Shown: positions 8,786-22,700 of the stretch, one piece after another
Layout: the number at the start of each line of letters is the position of its first letter
How positions within the stretch are numbered: position 1 is the first letter of the stretch
Source: Certhia americana
Lineage: Eukaryota > Chordata > Aves > Passeriformes > Certhiidae
DNA length: 64,000 nt
Direction of reading: 5' to 3'
NCBI GenBank assembly: GCA_018697195.1
Contig: CM031859.1
Location: 58,208,438-58,272,437 of the forward strand
Position numbers and translations under genes: made by a program
The notes under the pieces: generated by a model
The model's input: only the letters and a program-made list of their open reading frames with translations
Told to the model about the DNA's origin: nothing
Databases searched by the model: none

Positions 8786-11700
8786 TTTGCATGTCTGAAT
8801 TTTCTGTTTAGTTTACCAGCAAAAAGTGAAGGGAGTGTTCTGAAGTTTCCTACCCAAGACTATGTGCATATTTAATTTAACTAAATTAATTTGTCTTTTG
8901 TTAAAATTTTCATGAAGAAGTTATTAGATTAGTCTGATTTTATTTCTGGCTCTAATTCAGAACTTTGTGATCTCATTAGCAGTCTGTTTTTATGAGGAGG
9001 ATATGTTTTGGAGTGCTAGATTGAGTATTTTCAGTAAAATAATTTATGGCATTTTTGGTTGATGCAGTGTTAAATTTTTCACTGGACACACCAAAAATAG
9101 TAAGGACACAGAGGTATTTAAGACGCTTCATATACCCTGAAAATGAATAACAATGCCACAAATAAATACTTCAATTGTATTAATATAAGGACTTGTGTAT
9201 GGGTATGTTTTTATGACTGTGTGCTACAAATCATTTTTCAAAAAACACATCATCTTGCAAATTCCTTATTTGCATAGTAGAAAAATTACCAGAGTAGATA
9301 AAACAGTATATTATCTGAATGGTTTTCAGTGAATGATTTCTCCTCATTTAGACTTTATATTCTTTCCTAAATTCATTCTGAGATTATTATTAAACCCTAT
9401 TTCATCTTAAATTAGAAATGAAATACAGTTTGCCCAGCATAGGAGCATTAAAAGGTCACTCTTATGTACTCCTTGGTGTCAGTAATCATATGCATGTGCA
9501 GGAAGAGTAACAGTACATACAACCTTTCCAGATGGCTGTTCACAAGTGTGCATGGAACAGAGGTCAAGAGCTAAGAGTTCACCTAGTTGAAAGCATTTTT
9601 CTAGGATATTCAAAGTGGAAATTGTATTTTAAAGTAATTACAGCCCATAATTTTTAACACTGCAGTACAATATATATAAAATATATAAAAGCATAAGCTG
9701 TAAGTGTTCTGGACTTATTTCTCTGCCACTAAAATGTTATTTGTTTCTATTACCTGAAATTCAAATAAATCGGTGGCACTGTCTATAAAGTATCTCTCTG
9801 TTGCAGGAAGAAGCCGTGAAGAGGCATAAGCAGAGGTGAATAATGAGGATTGAATACATGAAGAAGAGGTGAAGAAACAATGAATAAAGACAAAATGGAA
9901 GGATCACATATTTAAAAAGGACTTTCATAGTTTAAGCCACAGGGCTCTTGTGAACGAAGGTTTCCAATTCATGCCTTTCTCCTTTGAACATTTTCTCCCC
10001 ACATGTTTCTCCTCTATCCTAAATCTATTCTAAAAGCAGTGTTTTTGCAACTACGAGGAATTAGTCCTGTGCCAGACTTCTGTAATGTCTCATGCCAACG
10101 GGCCAAGTAGGTAAGAAGCCTTGCAATTTGTGGCACGTTTGATTTAACTTGCTGTGGACAAAGAAACGAAAGAAGTTTTAGGATAAAAACCTTAGTGGCT
10201 GCACATGTTTAAATCATCTCATTATTTGGTCCTTGCATTTAAATTGTGAGTGGTTCCCTCTAATAAGACCCTGATTTCATTCATTTTGCACCTGTAATGG
10301 AGTAATTTCTAATTAGTGGGGGCACAAGGCTAAGCATGGAAAAGGAAGCAGCGGACCAGCTCAGGCTCTTTTTTCACCTTCCTTGCCCTTTGGATGTGAT
10401 GTGGGGGACTTCTTCCTCCTGCCCACAACATAGGCAGGCTGGCCCCCTGCCATGCTCTGCTAAGAAAGCAGCAGAGGCAGCAAGGTCAGCTCCCATCTCC
10501 TCCAGCCAGCCGGTGATCAGTGTCTCTGCCCTGGCCCCATGGCCTCACCCCACCCGCACCCGCCCTCCACAGGCATCACCCCCACCAGGATTCCGGGAAG
10601 TCAGCCCTTACATCATTCTGCTCCTAATTTAGATTAGCTTTGCAAATTCTTCAAGCCTTTGAGATGCTTGCAATTTCTGTGGAACTGTAAATTTGCCTTA
10701 TTGTAAGTATGAACATAAAGGTAATGGCAAAGACGTGGTGATTATAGTATTTAATGTATGCCTGTTTATATTGTAGTTACAACTTATGCTAATGAATTCA
10801 ATTTCTTTTAAGGCTTTCCCAACATAGTGCTTTAAACCAGAAGAGATTAAAGTTGGTTTTTATTCAGATATTGCTCATTTCAGATCTTGTAAAGGTTCTA
10901 ACAACTGCCTATAGTTTGAGAATAAAGAAATTAAAAGAGACTTAAAGGACTATAAGTAAACTGCTATTAATTTAAAAGTTGAACAACATTTTTGTAATGC
11001 ATTTAATAGAAATAAACCCTTGAGGGAAGCCTATTTACAAGTCATGCTAATTTTTAAATTGTCTTGATGGCAGTTTGGTTCAAATGTTCTGTTTCATTTA
11101 TTTCAACATTCACTTCATTGTATTTGAATTGTAGGTACTTTATTATATAATTTAAAAATTATGTAATAATATAGTTTTATTATAAAATAATGTATTGTTT
11201 TACTCAAAACATACTCATTTTTGGTAGCTCTTGCCATGCTAGAAGTACTGTTCAAATATTTCAAATATTTAGTCTTAATATCAAACTCTGTAACACAAAC
11301 ATGAGTTATTATTAAAAGAAAAATCAGAAGAGGAGATTAAGTGACTTGTCAAAGAGTGACAGCCACTATGAACAGGTTTTGGCTCATAAGCAGGTCATAA
11401 GTCTTTTGCTATTTGTATGTTGTTTTGAAGAAAGCTGAAGCATTCTTCATATAAGACATTAAAACCCCACTCTCAATTGTTATTATAGTAAAGAAAATGG
11501 TAATATGTAATCACTGGACCCAAATGTTTTTAATGTGATTAGATTGATCACTTGGGAGAATGGCAGCAAGAAACAAAAAGGAAGATGACCAGAGATTTAT
11601 TGTTTAATTTATTATTTGTCTTCTAAAGATTTTTGAGCCCATGTATTATTCATACTTTTTAAATGGGAAAGTGCTACCATAGCTTGTGAGACCTGCTCCA

Positions 11701-13866
11701 GCATCCCTGTCCTGACATTATGGTTGATACTGGATTTGGAGATTAGGAACTTCCCCTGGGACAGGATCAGCTGTGTAGGGAGCGTGTCCATCCCCTGCCC
11801 AGCACGGGGAGGAAGCACCAGACATATTCACAAGCTGTTTCATCCCACAGCCTGGGCCATTTCAAACAAAATGCACTCTGAATGTCTGTTTATATATGCA
11901 AGAATAAAATTATATGCACAGCATGAAGCTTTGTTTCCTGGCTTGCAAAAACTTCAGAAAAGTTCATGGTTTTGAGCAGAAAACTGACTCATTCTGAGTT
12001 CCTACTACAGTGGGTGAGACAATGGCTAAATGGTTGAGAGAGTCCTGAGTAGGAGTAAGAATATGACATGCTTTATAGCATTGGTAAAATCAGGAGAGGA
12101 AAATGCGCCAGAACCAGTAGTTAAAAATTATGTAGAAAAATTGGTAACAGTAAAGAAGATGGCCACAAAGATCAGGGCTGAAGATAATTCTGTCCTTTGA
12201 AAAACTTCTGCACATACTCTGTTCTTAATATTTTTCAAACTTTCCCCAGGAACAGCGTTCAAGGATGTCAGCTTTCAATTGACAAATAAAGGAACCACAT
12301 CCTAGACCTTGTTGTGGTGACAGCCTTGAGAATATGAATCAAGAGTAAACTGATGTTTTCATGTTGAAAAACATTGTATTATTTTTTGTTGATTAAAGAC
12401 ATCACAGGATGATTGCTGAGGAATGCAAAGTGTCCTACACATATCAATGAACTATTAAACCTACAAATGACAGCCTATGGTACATTGTAAACAGAAACTG
12501 CATGGACAGTACACAATAAATGTAATTTCAGACACACCATATATCATGATGTGCACAACAGTATGTACTGCTATATTTAATCAAATAAAATAATCCTTAA
12601 AAAATAAATGTTTGACATAAAATTCTTGCTGTATTTCAAAAATCATAAGTAGCTTTCTTCAGATCGTTCTTTCAAGACAGATCAATCAGGGCTATGGTAA
12701 AGTGAGACACTTTTCCATCAAAGCTGGCCTAAGTTTAGTGACATCACAAAGAGTGGCAGGCTATAAACTGAGCCTGTCAGAGAATGGGCGTATTTATTAA
12801 AACATGTAATTTATCCCTGAATGTAGGTGCTGAACCAGACTGGTGTAAATTGAATGAGATGGGGCAGAAGAGCCTACAAGAGAAAAGCAATGATGAGGGT
12901 AGATAATTAAAGTTCTAAAGGAACAGATTATGACTTACACCATCCCATAATTTGCTTTTCCTTCAATGACTTTCCTCAGTCTTCTATACATGTAAATTAC
13001 ACTATCTGAACATCCACTGAATGCTAAATTGTAATTTTTTTCTACTTTATTCTCTTTCTTCCAAAATCTGATTTTCAAAGCCATTAGAAAATTTATTGAT
13101 TTTCAGTTTTCCACCACAGAATAATATTTGTTCCAGTTTGCACTGGTCAAAATTATGGCTTTACATTTGACAATATTTGTTCACACTGATACTTTATATT
13201 CAAAACAAGTTAATATTTTTTATTTTTTGAATTTTCCATTTTTATTTTCTTTTTGAAAAGAAAAACTATCAGAAATTACATTAAAATAGTCAAACCCAGA
13301 TGCTTGTATTTTATATAACTAAAGTAGTTTACCTGTCTTAAGACGCTTTGGAGATGAGTTTCATGAAAATTGTTTCTTCACACCATTGTGAATATAAAAC
13401 ACTTCACAATCTGAATTTTTTTGCAATGCTGTTTATATACAAAGAAAACTGATTATTTTATATGTATGATAAGTGTGATGCCTCTCACTAAAACTTGGCA
13501 CCTATAGTCATCTGCCTGATAAAGATTTCATAATTGTGACTCTATTTTTGTTTATTAGTTTTGGATTTATCCATGAATTTTACAAATACTTTGATGATTT
13601 TTTCTTTTTTTTTAAATATGAAAAATACATGCAAGAAGTCAAGACAGGAGGTTACTCATGCCCGGTGTTGATTATTTTCCTGTTGATATTAAACTCATCT
13701 TGGACTTTCTGCCTAAAATTTTCTTTCTTTTAGAAGAATGGGCTGAGGGTGAGGTGGTTTGTAATGTGTCTACTTCTTGCCCAGCTGGCAGTGAAGGATG
13801 TGAATCTGACCTCTCCCTGACCTGATTAGTGCTTGGGACAATGGTTTAAGGAACCCCAATATATAA
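8786..13866. other. Intergenic sequence, no gene recognised
   Basis: This is AT-rich DNA with long A/T stretches around 11130-11190. The only compositional break is the C-rich block at about 10340-10610. A 98-codon open frame in that block is proline/alanine-rich with no recognisable domain and is best taken as a by-product of composition. Confidence 0.65.
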
Positions 13867-14408
13867 TGTCCTGGTTTTGGCTGGGATGGAGCTGATTTTC
13901 TTACTGGTAGCTGATACAGTGCTGTTTTGGATTTAGGATGAGAATAACACACTGATGTTTAGTTGCTGAGCAGTGCTTACACTAAGTCTAGGACTCTTCA
14001 GCTTTTTTTAAGTGCCTTACCAGCAATTAGGCTGGGGGTGCACAGGAAGCTGGGAGGGGATACAGCCAGGAAAACTGACCCCGACTGACCATCAGGATAG
14101 ATATTCCACAGCTTATGTTGTCATGCTGAACAATAACACTGGGAGGGAGGATGTGGAGTGTGGAAACCTACTGTTCATGGACTAGTTGAGCATCAGTCAG
14201 CAGGTGGTGAGCATTACACAACTTGTTTTGTACATTCTTTTAATAATATTATTATTATTTTTCCTTTCTTTTTCTGTCCTATTAAACTGTCTTTATTGCT
14301 ACCCACTGGTTTTAACTTTTCTTCAATTCTTTCCCCCAGCATACTCAGAGGGAGTGATCATATGGCTGTGTGGTGTTTAGCTGCCTGCTGGGATAAACTG
14401 CAACAACA
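13867..14408 (+). mobile_element. Solo LTR of an avian ERVL-like endogenous retrovirus
   Basis: The element starts TGTCCTGGTTTTGGCTGGGA and ends near CAACAACA. It follows a well-known avian LTR through GATTTAGGATGAGAATAA, GCTGAGCAGTGCTTACACTA, AAGCTGGGAGGGGA and CAGCAGGTGGTGAGC. The ATT-rich stretch and CTGTCCTATTAAACTGTC come next, and ATTAAA at 14281-14286 is the likely polyadenylation signal. No gag, pol or env sequence adjoins it on either side, so it is a recombination remnant. A clear target-site duplication was not seen. The last base is uncertain by about three positions. Confidence 0.88.
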
Positions 14409-14810
14409 GTTTAGGAGTTGAGGCTGATGCTAAGAATTTTTCAACATATTAACTTGAACATAAATCCAGTTTTCTGTCCTGAAGAATTATGATCAGAAAG
14501 ACACAGCCACCCTGTACCTAGGCTGATAGCTGTTTGTCTGCACAGGTCCGCTATGAGCCAAAATGTCATTGTCAGAGTAGGAGCTCAAGTTTTATGAATT
14601 TTCATTACTGTCCTTCTTACCCAGCATCTACCTGTTATAGAACAATGGGGGATGGAGTCAGACTGCAGGGGAAATGGCACAGGAAAAGTGCTTGTGTAAA
14701 GGAAGGGCACTTCCACTTTGATTTTTACATGTAATTATTTTAACATCTATTATATTTTGGCCAGAGAGGGTTGCCTTAGCTTACAAGATTGCTTTGTAAT
14801 TGAGCAGAAC

Positions 14811-14828
14811 AGCATGCAGCTGCATGCT
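14811..14828. repeat. Perfect 18-bp palindrome
   Basis: AGCATGCAGCTGCATGCT reads the same on both strands. It sits immediately before the first poly-T element. Part of it (AACAGCATGCAGC, 14808-14820) is repeated directly at 14895-14907 on the other side of that element. Confidence 0.9.
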
Positions 14829-14901
14829 TTTCCCCTCTTAAAAGGGCTGGTTTTGTTGTTCTTTTTTTTTTTTTTTTTTTAAATTCTTATCCAAAACAGC
14901 A
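14828..14901. repeat. Short poly-T-containing element, copy 1
   Basis: It begins TTTTCCCCTCTTAAAAGGG, continues through a GT/T-rich centre and a long T tract, and ends AAATTCTTATCC-AAACAGCA. A second copy lies at 16714-16782. A 13-bp direct repeat, AACAGCATGCAGC, lies at 14808-14820 and 14895-14907 around this copy, which would fit a target-site duplication. The family is not recognised. Confidence 0.6.
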
Positions 14902-16713
14902 TGCAGCATGGGCCTAAATTTGTTGCACAAATGAACACACCTATCTGAACATCCACCATGAGCTGAGTGCTCCACCAAGCCTTAGGGGAAACTGCATGCA
15001 TCTCACTGACTACCTGCAATGCAAGGAGGTCTGTTTCTATCTGGCAAAAAAAGGTGCCTCAAAGGGACTGTATTGAACTCAATGCAATACTTTGAAAAAT
15101 AGTCTCGAGGTAATGGAGGAGTAAGTTGGAGACCAGGCCATGCAGGAAGACTTTGACTTTTTTGTTTGTGTGTTTGACTTTCTTATTTGTGTGATGCAGC
15201 TCTTCAAAGACAGGACAGAAAAGCCATGGATTTCTTGCATGTATTTTTAAACGTGAATGGATAAATTCAGAAGGCTAAAATGGCCTAAGTTATGCTGTTT
15301 TCTGCTGGTTTGTTTTTGAATGGCTTGTCAGCTTTATCTTTCTGAGTCAAAAGTAATGATGCAAGCAAATGTAATCCATTATGGCAATCTATGGTGCATC
15401 TGTATCTACCTGTACCTTCATTTCCCTATTTTCTCTGTGTTTATAGTGTGCCTTCTAGAGATGGAAGTGGAAATCAGTCAGCTCACGGGTTTGACAGGAA
15501 TAATAGGGAAGGGCAAATTTGTATTATGGTGGAGAGTGATAAAAACAACTAGGTGATAAGAACAAAACAAGAGGACAAAGTGTCTCTCGAGGGCAAGCTT
15601 GACAGAGGCCCCTAATCAGAACAGCAACAGTCCCAGAATGAGCAGGGTCAGTAAAACATGGACAGCATTTGGCCTCTCTTAAAGTTTTTGAGGCTTGAAA
15701 TGTTTGGGTGATGGAGTAGCTGCTCTCCTTGATGGCAACCTAGTAACTGGTTGACAGGGAGTGCTAAGCCAGATTCTCCTGCAAACCATGTTATAGCTAG
15801 AATCATGCATATATTTAATTAATGGGTACTGTTTCCAAGGTAGACAGTGAATGCACCCTTTAATCTTTACTTCTATGCCTTTCATAAATATATTGTGAAA
15901 AACTTGCCATAGGTTTTGGGGTTTTCTTCAGATTAAAAATGGCATTTGCAACTTACTTTTTAGAACTACTGTCTTCCCGTGGGAAATTCTGAAAACATTT
16001 TCTATAGAAATTATTCTGTTTCTAGAGCATATATTTTTTTTTTCACATTTCCCTATTGATTACCAGATATATTTGCATAAAAATATGCACATAGTAGTTT
16101 ATCATCTGCTACTGCTTTTTTCTGACTTGAAATAAAAATCCCTATGGAACAAATGTACTCCTAAGCAACAGAAATTTTCATAGGAGTACTTCGTTTTAAA
16201 TAAAAGCAAGCAGAAAAAAAACCAACCCTGAAAATATTACTTGCTTTTTTGGAAAATAGTTTTTCTTAATGTCTTTCACAAAGCTCTTAATAAAATAATC
16301 ATGCTTTTAAAGCTCTCTCCTAATTTAGTTGCAACCAGCATAGTATAATGTAGAAAAATTGATAGCCTGTCCCACATTAGTATTGTTGTGGTCTGTTCAG
16401 AAAATCTTGCTATCCTTGCCAAGAAGCTGTTGCAATTAAATTTTGTCTTACATCTAAAGCTGGTCAAAAGAGTAATTTTGCAAAACTGCCCATGCTGGGT
16501 GGAAAATCAGAACTATGTTTTGTGTATATTTTCCTCTGATATATTTTTAGTATTTTCATGTAATCTGTACAGGCAGTTAATTAAGTCCATATATAATAAT
16601 TTTCTTGTCTGAGTGGACCCAGGCCTTTCTGGTTATTTTACATCTGTTTCTTTAATAATAACTAGCAAAATGGAGACTCCTAACTAGCTAAGTTATTTTC
16701 AAATCCTTTTCCC

Positions 16714-16782
16714 TTTTCCCCTCTTAAAAGGGATGTTTTTTTTTTTTGGTTTTTTTTTTTTAAATTCTTATCCTAAACAGCA
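16714..16782. repeat. Short poly-T-containing element, copy 2
   Basis: It has the same blocks as copy 1: TTTTCCCCTCTTAAAAGGG at the left, T tracts interrupted by GG, and AAATTCTTATCCTAAACAGCA at the right. The orientation is the same, about 1.9 kb further on. No flanking direct repeat was noticed at this copy. Confidence 0.6.
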
Positions 16783-19700
16783 AGATTCTTATTCACAGCC
16801 TGAGACACACAAGGAAAAAACAAATTCAGAAAACATTTCACCATGAAGATTTTTAAGACTTTAGAAAGAGGGTTAGACCAAATACTTCTTCTAGCTTCAT
16901 GTAACTTTCCTGACTTTGCATTGGCAAGGATTCTGCTCACTGATACATTCAGCGATGACATTTTAAAGAACTGTTCCTTCTCCTCTCCACCCAAGCTCCT
17001 GTGTGATTTCTCTGCCAGCCCACCCTCAGGGCTGCTTCAGGGGCAGCCTGAAGGCACAATTAGAGGACAAAGTGTAAACGTCACCTTCTGACAGTGTGTG
17101 TGATGGGGGAATTAACACTGGTTTGGCACAACTTCTCCTGTGAACTTCCATTGATTAGAAATGAAAGCTGAATCAATATAACACTCCCTAGCTATCACAG
17201 ACATGGTGAAGTTTTGATCATAGCAGAATTTTCATGTGTCTTTGGGAAAGTCTGAAGACTAGAGCATATCACAAATAAATAGCATATCCTAAGAAAGATA
17301 TTGTTACAAGAAAAAAAGAACAACCCAAGAATGCTAATGACAAGAGAGCCTTCTTCAAGTTTATTTCCAGGCTTTAAAACTCTGAAGTAAGAGCAGCTGG
17401 AAATCATTTGGCTGCATAATATCAAGTGGCACCTTGGAAAGCTTATATGAGTGATACAGATAGGGAACATCAGCACTTTCCTGTTTAAAATTTTTTATTT
17501 AAAAAAATTCTTTTTTGTTATCGAATGACTTATGGTCTATTATGTTAAGTTTAAAAGAGTGAATTCTTCTTAATTTATTCCTTTTAGAGTATGAAATTCA
17601 TATCTTAGATTTGGATACTACCAGACTAATCAAGAAGTTTAATTTAAAGATCGATGATGTATGACACCACAGATTCAATAAGCTTAAGACAGAAATATAT
17701 AGTGGGGGCTTGTCCTCTGACTGTCCTTGAAAGTGGTCTCCAGAAAAGAGGGGAAACCAGCCATGTAGTCCTAGCAAAGAAACAAGTCATGTAGTCCTAG
17801 TAAGGAGCAGTCACCCTGGAGTGCATCTCTGCCAACAGAACCTGAACCAGAACTCTGTCCTGTGTTTTCTCTAGAACAATGCTACTCATTTTTAGCTCAT
17901 ACCTTTTTTGGAGCAACTGATTGCAGCTTTACCCTACTTGTAACCCTTTGATGTGTACAGGGGAAAAGAGTAAAGAAAGTGAGGAGAGAAGAAAATTTAT
18001 CTGAGCTTCATCCAAAAGCACACACAAAGGCGTGTGATGATTCCAGCTGTGACACTGAACTACAGCAGCTCCTTGAACTGCTGAAAATGTCTGCTCTGTC
18101 ACTCATTTCTCCCCCTAATGTTTCTGAGGGAGATGACAGCCCATGGATACTTCTCAGTGTGCGCCCCAGTTGATAACAGCAACTGGAGCTGAAATGACTT
18201 CCTTGAAAGGAATCGCTTGTATGCTGAAAGGTGGAAAGGTATCAGAGTCATTCCCTAGTGTGCGGACATAACTTTAAAAAAGATGGATTAAGAATATTAA
18301 ATGAACTTTTCTGTATTAGAGAAAAATATTACAGAACTCTCAGCACTTGAGAACAGTACAGGAACTCTTATTTTTAATGAATTCTAAAGAGAGCATTGAT
18401 TCTCTTAGTTTCACTTACTATCGAATTAACTAAAGGTTTTTATATGATTATTAATTATATCTAAAACAAAATGTAATTACATTTTGTAATTAGGTTAGTG
18501 ATAAAAAGACCTTAATTTGATGATTTTTTTTTTCTGAAAGGACAATATGCTATCTTTTTATATTCAAGTGAGTAATAATGGGCATCTTTGTGACCCATTC
18601 TTCAGCTTAAGGCCAGTTTAACGTATGTATAGGTAATACATGACCTCATATATTGTTTTTATCAGAACAGAACCTCGACAGGATGTGTTTGATGAATTGT
18701 AAATGAAATTATTTCATCCAATTATCCAAGATTCTACAAAGTTGAAGATTCCGTCCTTGATGTGATACTAATATCTGGTACTACTGAGGCAGTTTTAGTC
18801 CTCTATGGCAGCTAAAAATAGGTAAAGCCTGGTATATTAAAATTCTGCAAGACATCTTATGGGATGTCTTGGTACTCTGCACAACAGTCCATTAGATCTG
18901 TGGAAATAAGATGTCCACAAGAGGTTTCTTCCCATAGATTTTTTTTTTCATCTGCTGACAGCTCTGAAGTCAGTCATACAATAGACACAGGACTGACTTT
19001 GTCTGAGTTAAATCACCCAAAGTGATCTTTAATCTATGTAAGTGCCTAATATAAATTCTAAAGTTTAGAAATACAAAGATATTTCTCTCTCTGTGAAACC
19101 AATATGTAATTCTCTGCTGTCTATAATCAGATAAGAAAGAACACATGGTCTATATGTAACTTAGAGGGTTTTGTCCAGAGATATCTGATTTTATAATCAT
19201 GGGAGAATGTCTCAGTCTTTGTACATTGTGGTAAAAAGCTCATAGTAAATTCCCTAATGAATTAACAGTACACAAGGTTCAAAGTCAAGCTACAAGTATG
19301 TACTCCTGACTTGGCTGATTTCTGGTACCATTTGCACGGTTTAGCACCCCATTTTCCAGTCAGTACTTCATGTAGTTTGGGTACTGAATTACTCAAAACC
19401 TACTTCAGTATGATAGCTTCAAACTCAGTGACTTTTGGAATAAAAGAAAAGAAGAACACATTTATTTCACAATTTAGCTTCATTATGAAGTGGTAAGAGA
19501 AAGATTAGTAGTTAACCATGGCCCAAATACATGATTCAAATTGCTAGTTTAAAACAACAATTCTAGTTAATCAGCTTTCACTTCGTAAAAGAGAAAGTAT
19601 TTACTCGAAGCTGGAGCTAGGAAGTTATTTCTATCAGTATAAAAGATCATAAATTTGTCTCACAACCTTTCAGCAATTTAGATGTGTAATTGGGCCTTCA

Positions 19701-22700
19701 AAGCACACTGTGCATTGACATGTGTAATATTAAATTTCTATCACTGTGATTTATATACCTAGCTAGTAGTTCTGAGAGCTACTAAGTATAAACATTGAAT
19801 TTAAAAGCATACCCCTACACACAGGGATTGAAATTCTGTTACCCTTATCATTGACTCAAGCAGAGCAAAGTTATCATGCAGTGGTTTTCCAACTTGCCAT
19901 GAAGGTATCGGGGCTTTAAGAGAAAATCAAATTGCATAAAACTAGTGAAGAAATTGCATACAAACCAGCAGCTATTTCACTACCCATTATACAAAATGGC
20001 AATAAAGGAAAGGAAAAATATAAGAAGCAACATTTTTTAAGCCCCTTAATCTCCGAATTGTAAATTTTTTCAAGAAAATAGGTAACCTTAGTAAGATTAA
20101 AAGGTACTTGAGACCATCTCCTGAAATCTGATAGTCAAGTAATTCAATTACATTCTGTTTCACAGAATAAATCTGGTAGATAAGGCTCTGCCTGTGTTCT
20201 TTCTGCTTCATACTGTGAGTCATGTTATACTTTGGCTCTGGCATTTCTGGTATTCCAAAGGGTAGTGTATCATTAGATTGAATTATATCCTCCTGAGATA
20301 AATAAAACAAATTATTTAAGAAACCCAAAACAATGAAAATATTTTTCTATCTGTAATTCTGCCTTTAATGCAGTAAGAAAACATTGATCGTAACAATACT
20401 GAGTTTATTCCTGAATACTTTTGTAATTTTTATGCTTTTTTTGTTAAATATTTTCAACATATTAATCCGTATAAACATATAACTGTATCTATATCAGTTA
20501 GGATAATATTCAAATGTTTATATTAACTCTGTGATGGCTATTTGTCTGAATGGGCTTACTGGTTATCCTGATATCAACTCACCTGAACTGAGCAGTGAAA
20601 ACTTGATAGAATTGGTCTAGGAAATATTTAAAATATTTCTCTCAATATTTAAAAATATGATGCAAGTTCTTTCCAATAGCAGAATTACATCGGGAGTTTC
20701 CACAGGGACACTTCTCTGTCTGAGAAATAGGTAGGCTATATGGTTCTTGAGAAATGCTCCAGGAGCTGATTGTGTTGTCTGGAAAGGATTGGGAAATTAA
20801 AGTGAGGTTGAGATGTGCTTCCCATCTTGTTAAGGGAAAAGAGGAGGAAGGAGAGAAGTTTAGGACTGTTGGTGGCAGAACAAGAGTCCACCACTGAGAA
20901 GGAAATAGTTTCAAACTAAAGTGATGGATTTTGCTGGGTGAGCTTTAAAAGCTCATTTCCAAAATAAACTATTGTATGGCTCTGTGAAAATGTGCTCCTC
21001 AGCCTTAGTTTGTGAGTCAGATGCCATGATATATTTGAGATCTAGAAATAAATGTTTTATGTGGGCATCTCTGAGATGCTTTTCATCATGAAAGTGAAAC
21101 CATTTTACAGGGAAACCACATACTGACAAAAAAGTACAAAACACAGAGGCATCTGCTTTACTTTTCATCAACTTCACTGCCTTTAGCTGTTCACTCTAAC
21201 TGAAATCATCACTGTTGAGAAATTATTGACAATATCAAAATGAGGTAAGAAAAGGAGCACACACAGCACTGCAGGCAGGTGCATTGACTGGCAGAACTGC
21301 TCAGAGTTTCTCAGAAATTACTAATGTTGCTCAAATGGTGCAGATCAGGGGAGTAAAGTTCTATCCAGCACCACACTTCCAGCCTTGTGCTTCCTCTGGG
21401 TTGTAATGTATAACCTGTGATGGAGGAAGCAGGCTGTGGTACATTGTACCCAAAGGAGAAGGAGTCCAGAGGGTGTATCACTGTTGTTGGAAGATGAACA
21501 CTTTCACTAACTGGAAAAGTCAATATTTGCTATGATAAGCTGCCTTTATAATAAGTCTATGTGCAGTGGAATTAAATGGTTAATTTTACTGATAATGTGT
21601 CTACTATAAACTTTAAGTCTATTTGTTTAAAGGGCAACTGGTTACAGAATCACATCTCTGGCTTGTACCACATGCTTCAAATTAAGATTAAGATCAGTGC
21701 CAAATATTGTTTGGAAGTGATTTTGAATTTCTGTATCACCGATCCCTAGGGAAAAAAAAGAGAGACTTTGGTATATGCAATTTCACTTCAGTGGCAAAGA
21801 GCATTTTTGTGAATAAGCTTGAGACTTCTTGCTGCCTGAAAAAAATAATTTGTCTTCAGGGCTCCATCTTTATACATGCAGTCATTTAGAAATAAACATT
21901 TTACTTCTCAAGTGTCTTGAGAACAAAAGATCAAGAACAGAAGCTCTGCACAGGAGGTTTCAGAAGAGAAAAATTATTTCATCTGCTTCTTCCATTTCAA
22001 AAGTAGATCCTCTCAGACACCAGGTTATGACTGAGAAATTTGTGGAGATTTATGGAGAGCTTTATTATATCTTCTCTCTTACTTCTTTTTAAGCACTTTT
22101 GGAAGGAATTACAATAGATGAGTTGGTATTAGAAATAATCCATAATACTTGTAAATTGAGTCAAAGCCTCTGCCTTTCCCCCTTCCGTCTTCATTGTCAT
22201 TACAGAGCATGCATATGGACCTCTTCCTTGTAGGAATAGATTTCTTATTTCTACTAACAGAAAAAAAGAAAAGAAAGAGTTGACACTGATTCCTCCTGCT
22301 CAGCCATTCTCCTCTCCACTTTAAAAAAAAAAAAAAAGGAGCGGAACAGAATATATATACTTCTCATTGATGACCTGTATATATTTCATTACTCAAATAA
22401 CTCATCTTCCACATGGTGGCTTCTGCTTCAGTAATGACCATTCTGTAAACCATAAATTCATTGATACTAGCAACTGCATTCAGAGCCTCTCTTGTTAATA
22501 ACAAGCCATTTGTTTAAACTGAGGCTGCAAAGTACCTCTAGCGTGCTTTTGCTGGTTTGTGAAAATGTCACAATTTCTTTATAGTGTAAATGATGCTGTT
22601 TTCTTTGCTAGGATTTAAAGTCAATATGAACAAGTCACATATAATACCATACCCACTAAGCCAATCTGTAAAATAATTATAAATTACATTGGCAAAATTT

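Larger units (their letters stand above)
14409..16713. other. Intergenic sequence, no gene recognised
   Basis: No exon is recognised. It includes the first of two related poly-T elements (14828-14901), which is listed separately. Confidence 0.65.

Noticed and set aside
10336..10632. 98-codon proline/alanine-rich frame
   Set aside because: Its composition simply reflects the C-rich DNA; no homology is recognised and no splice context supports it.
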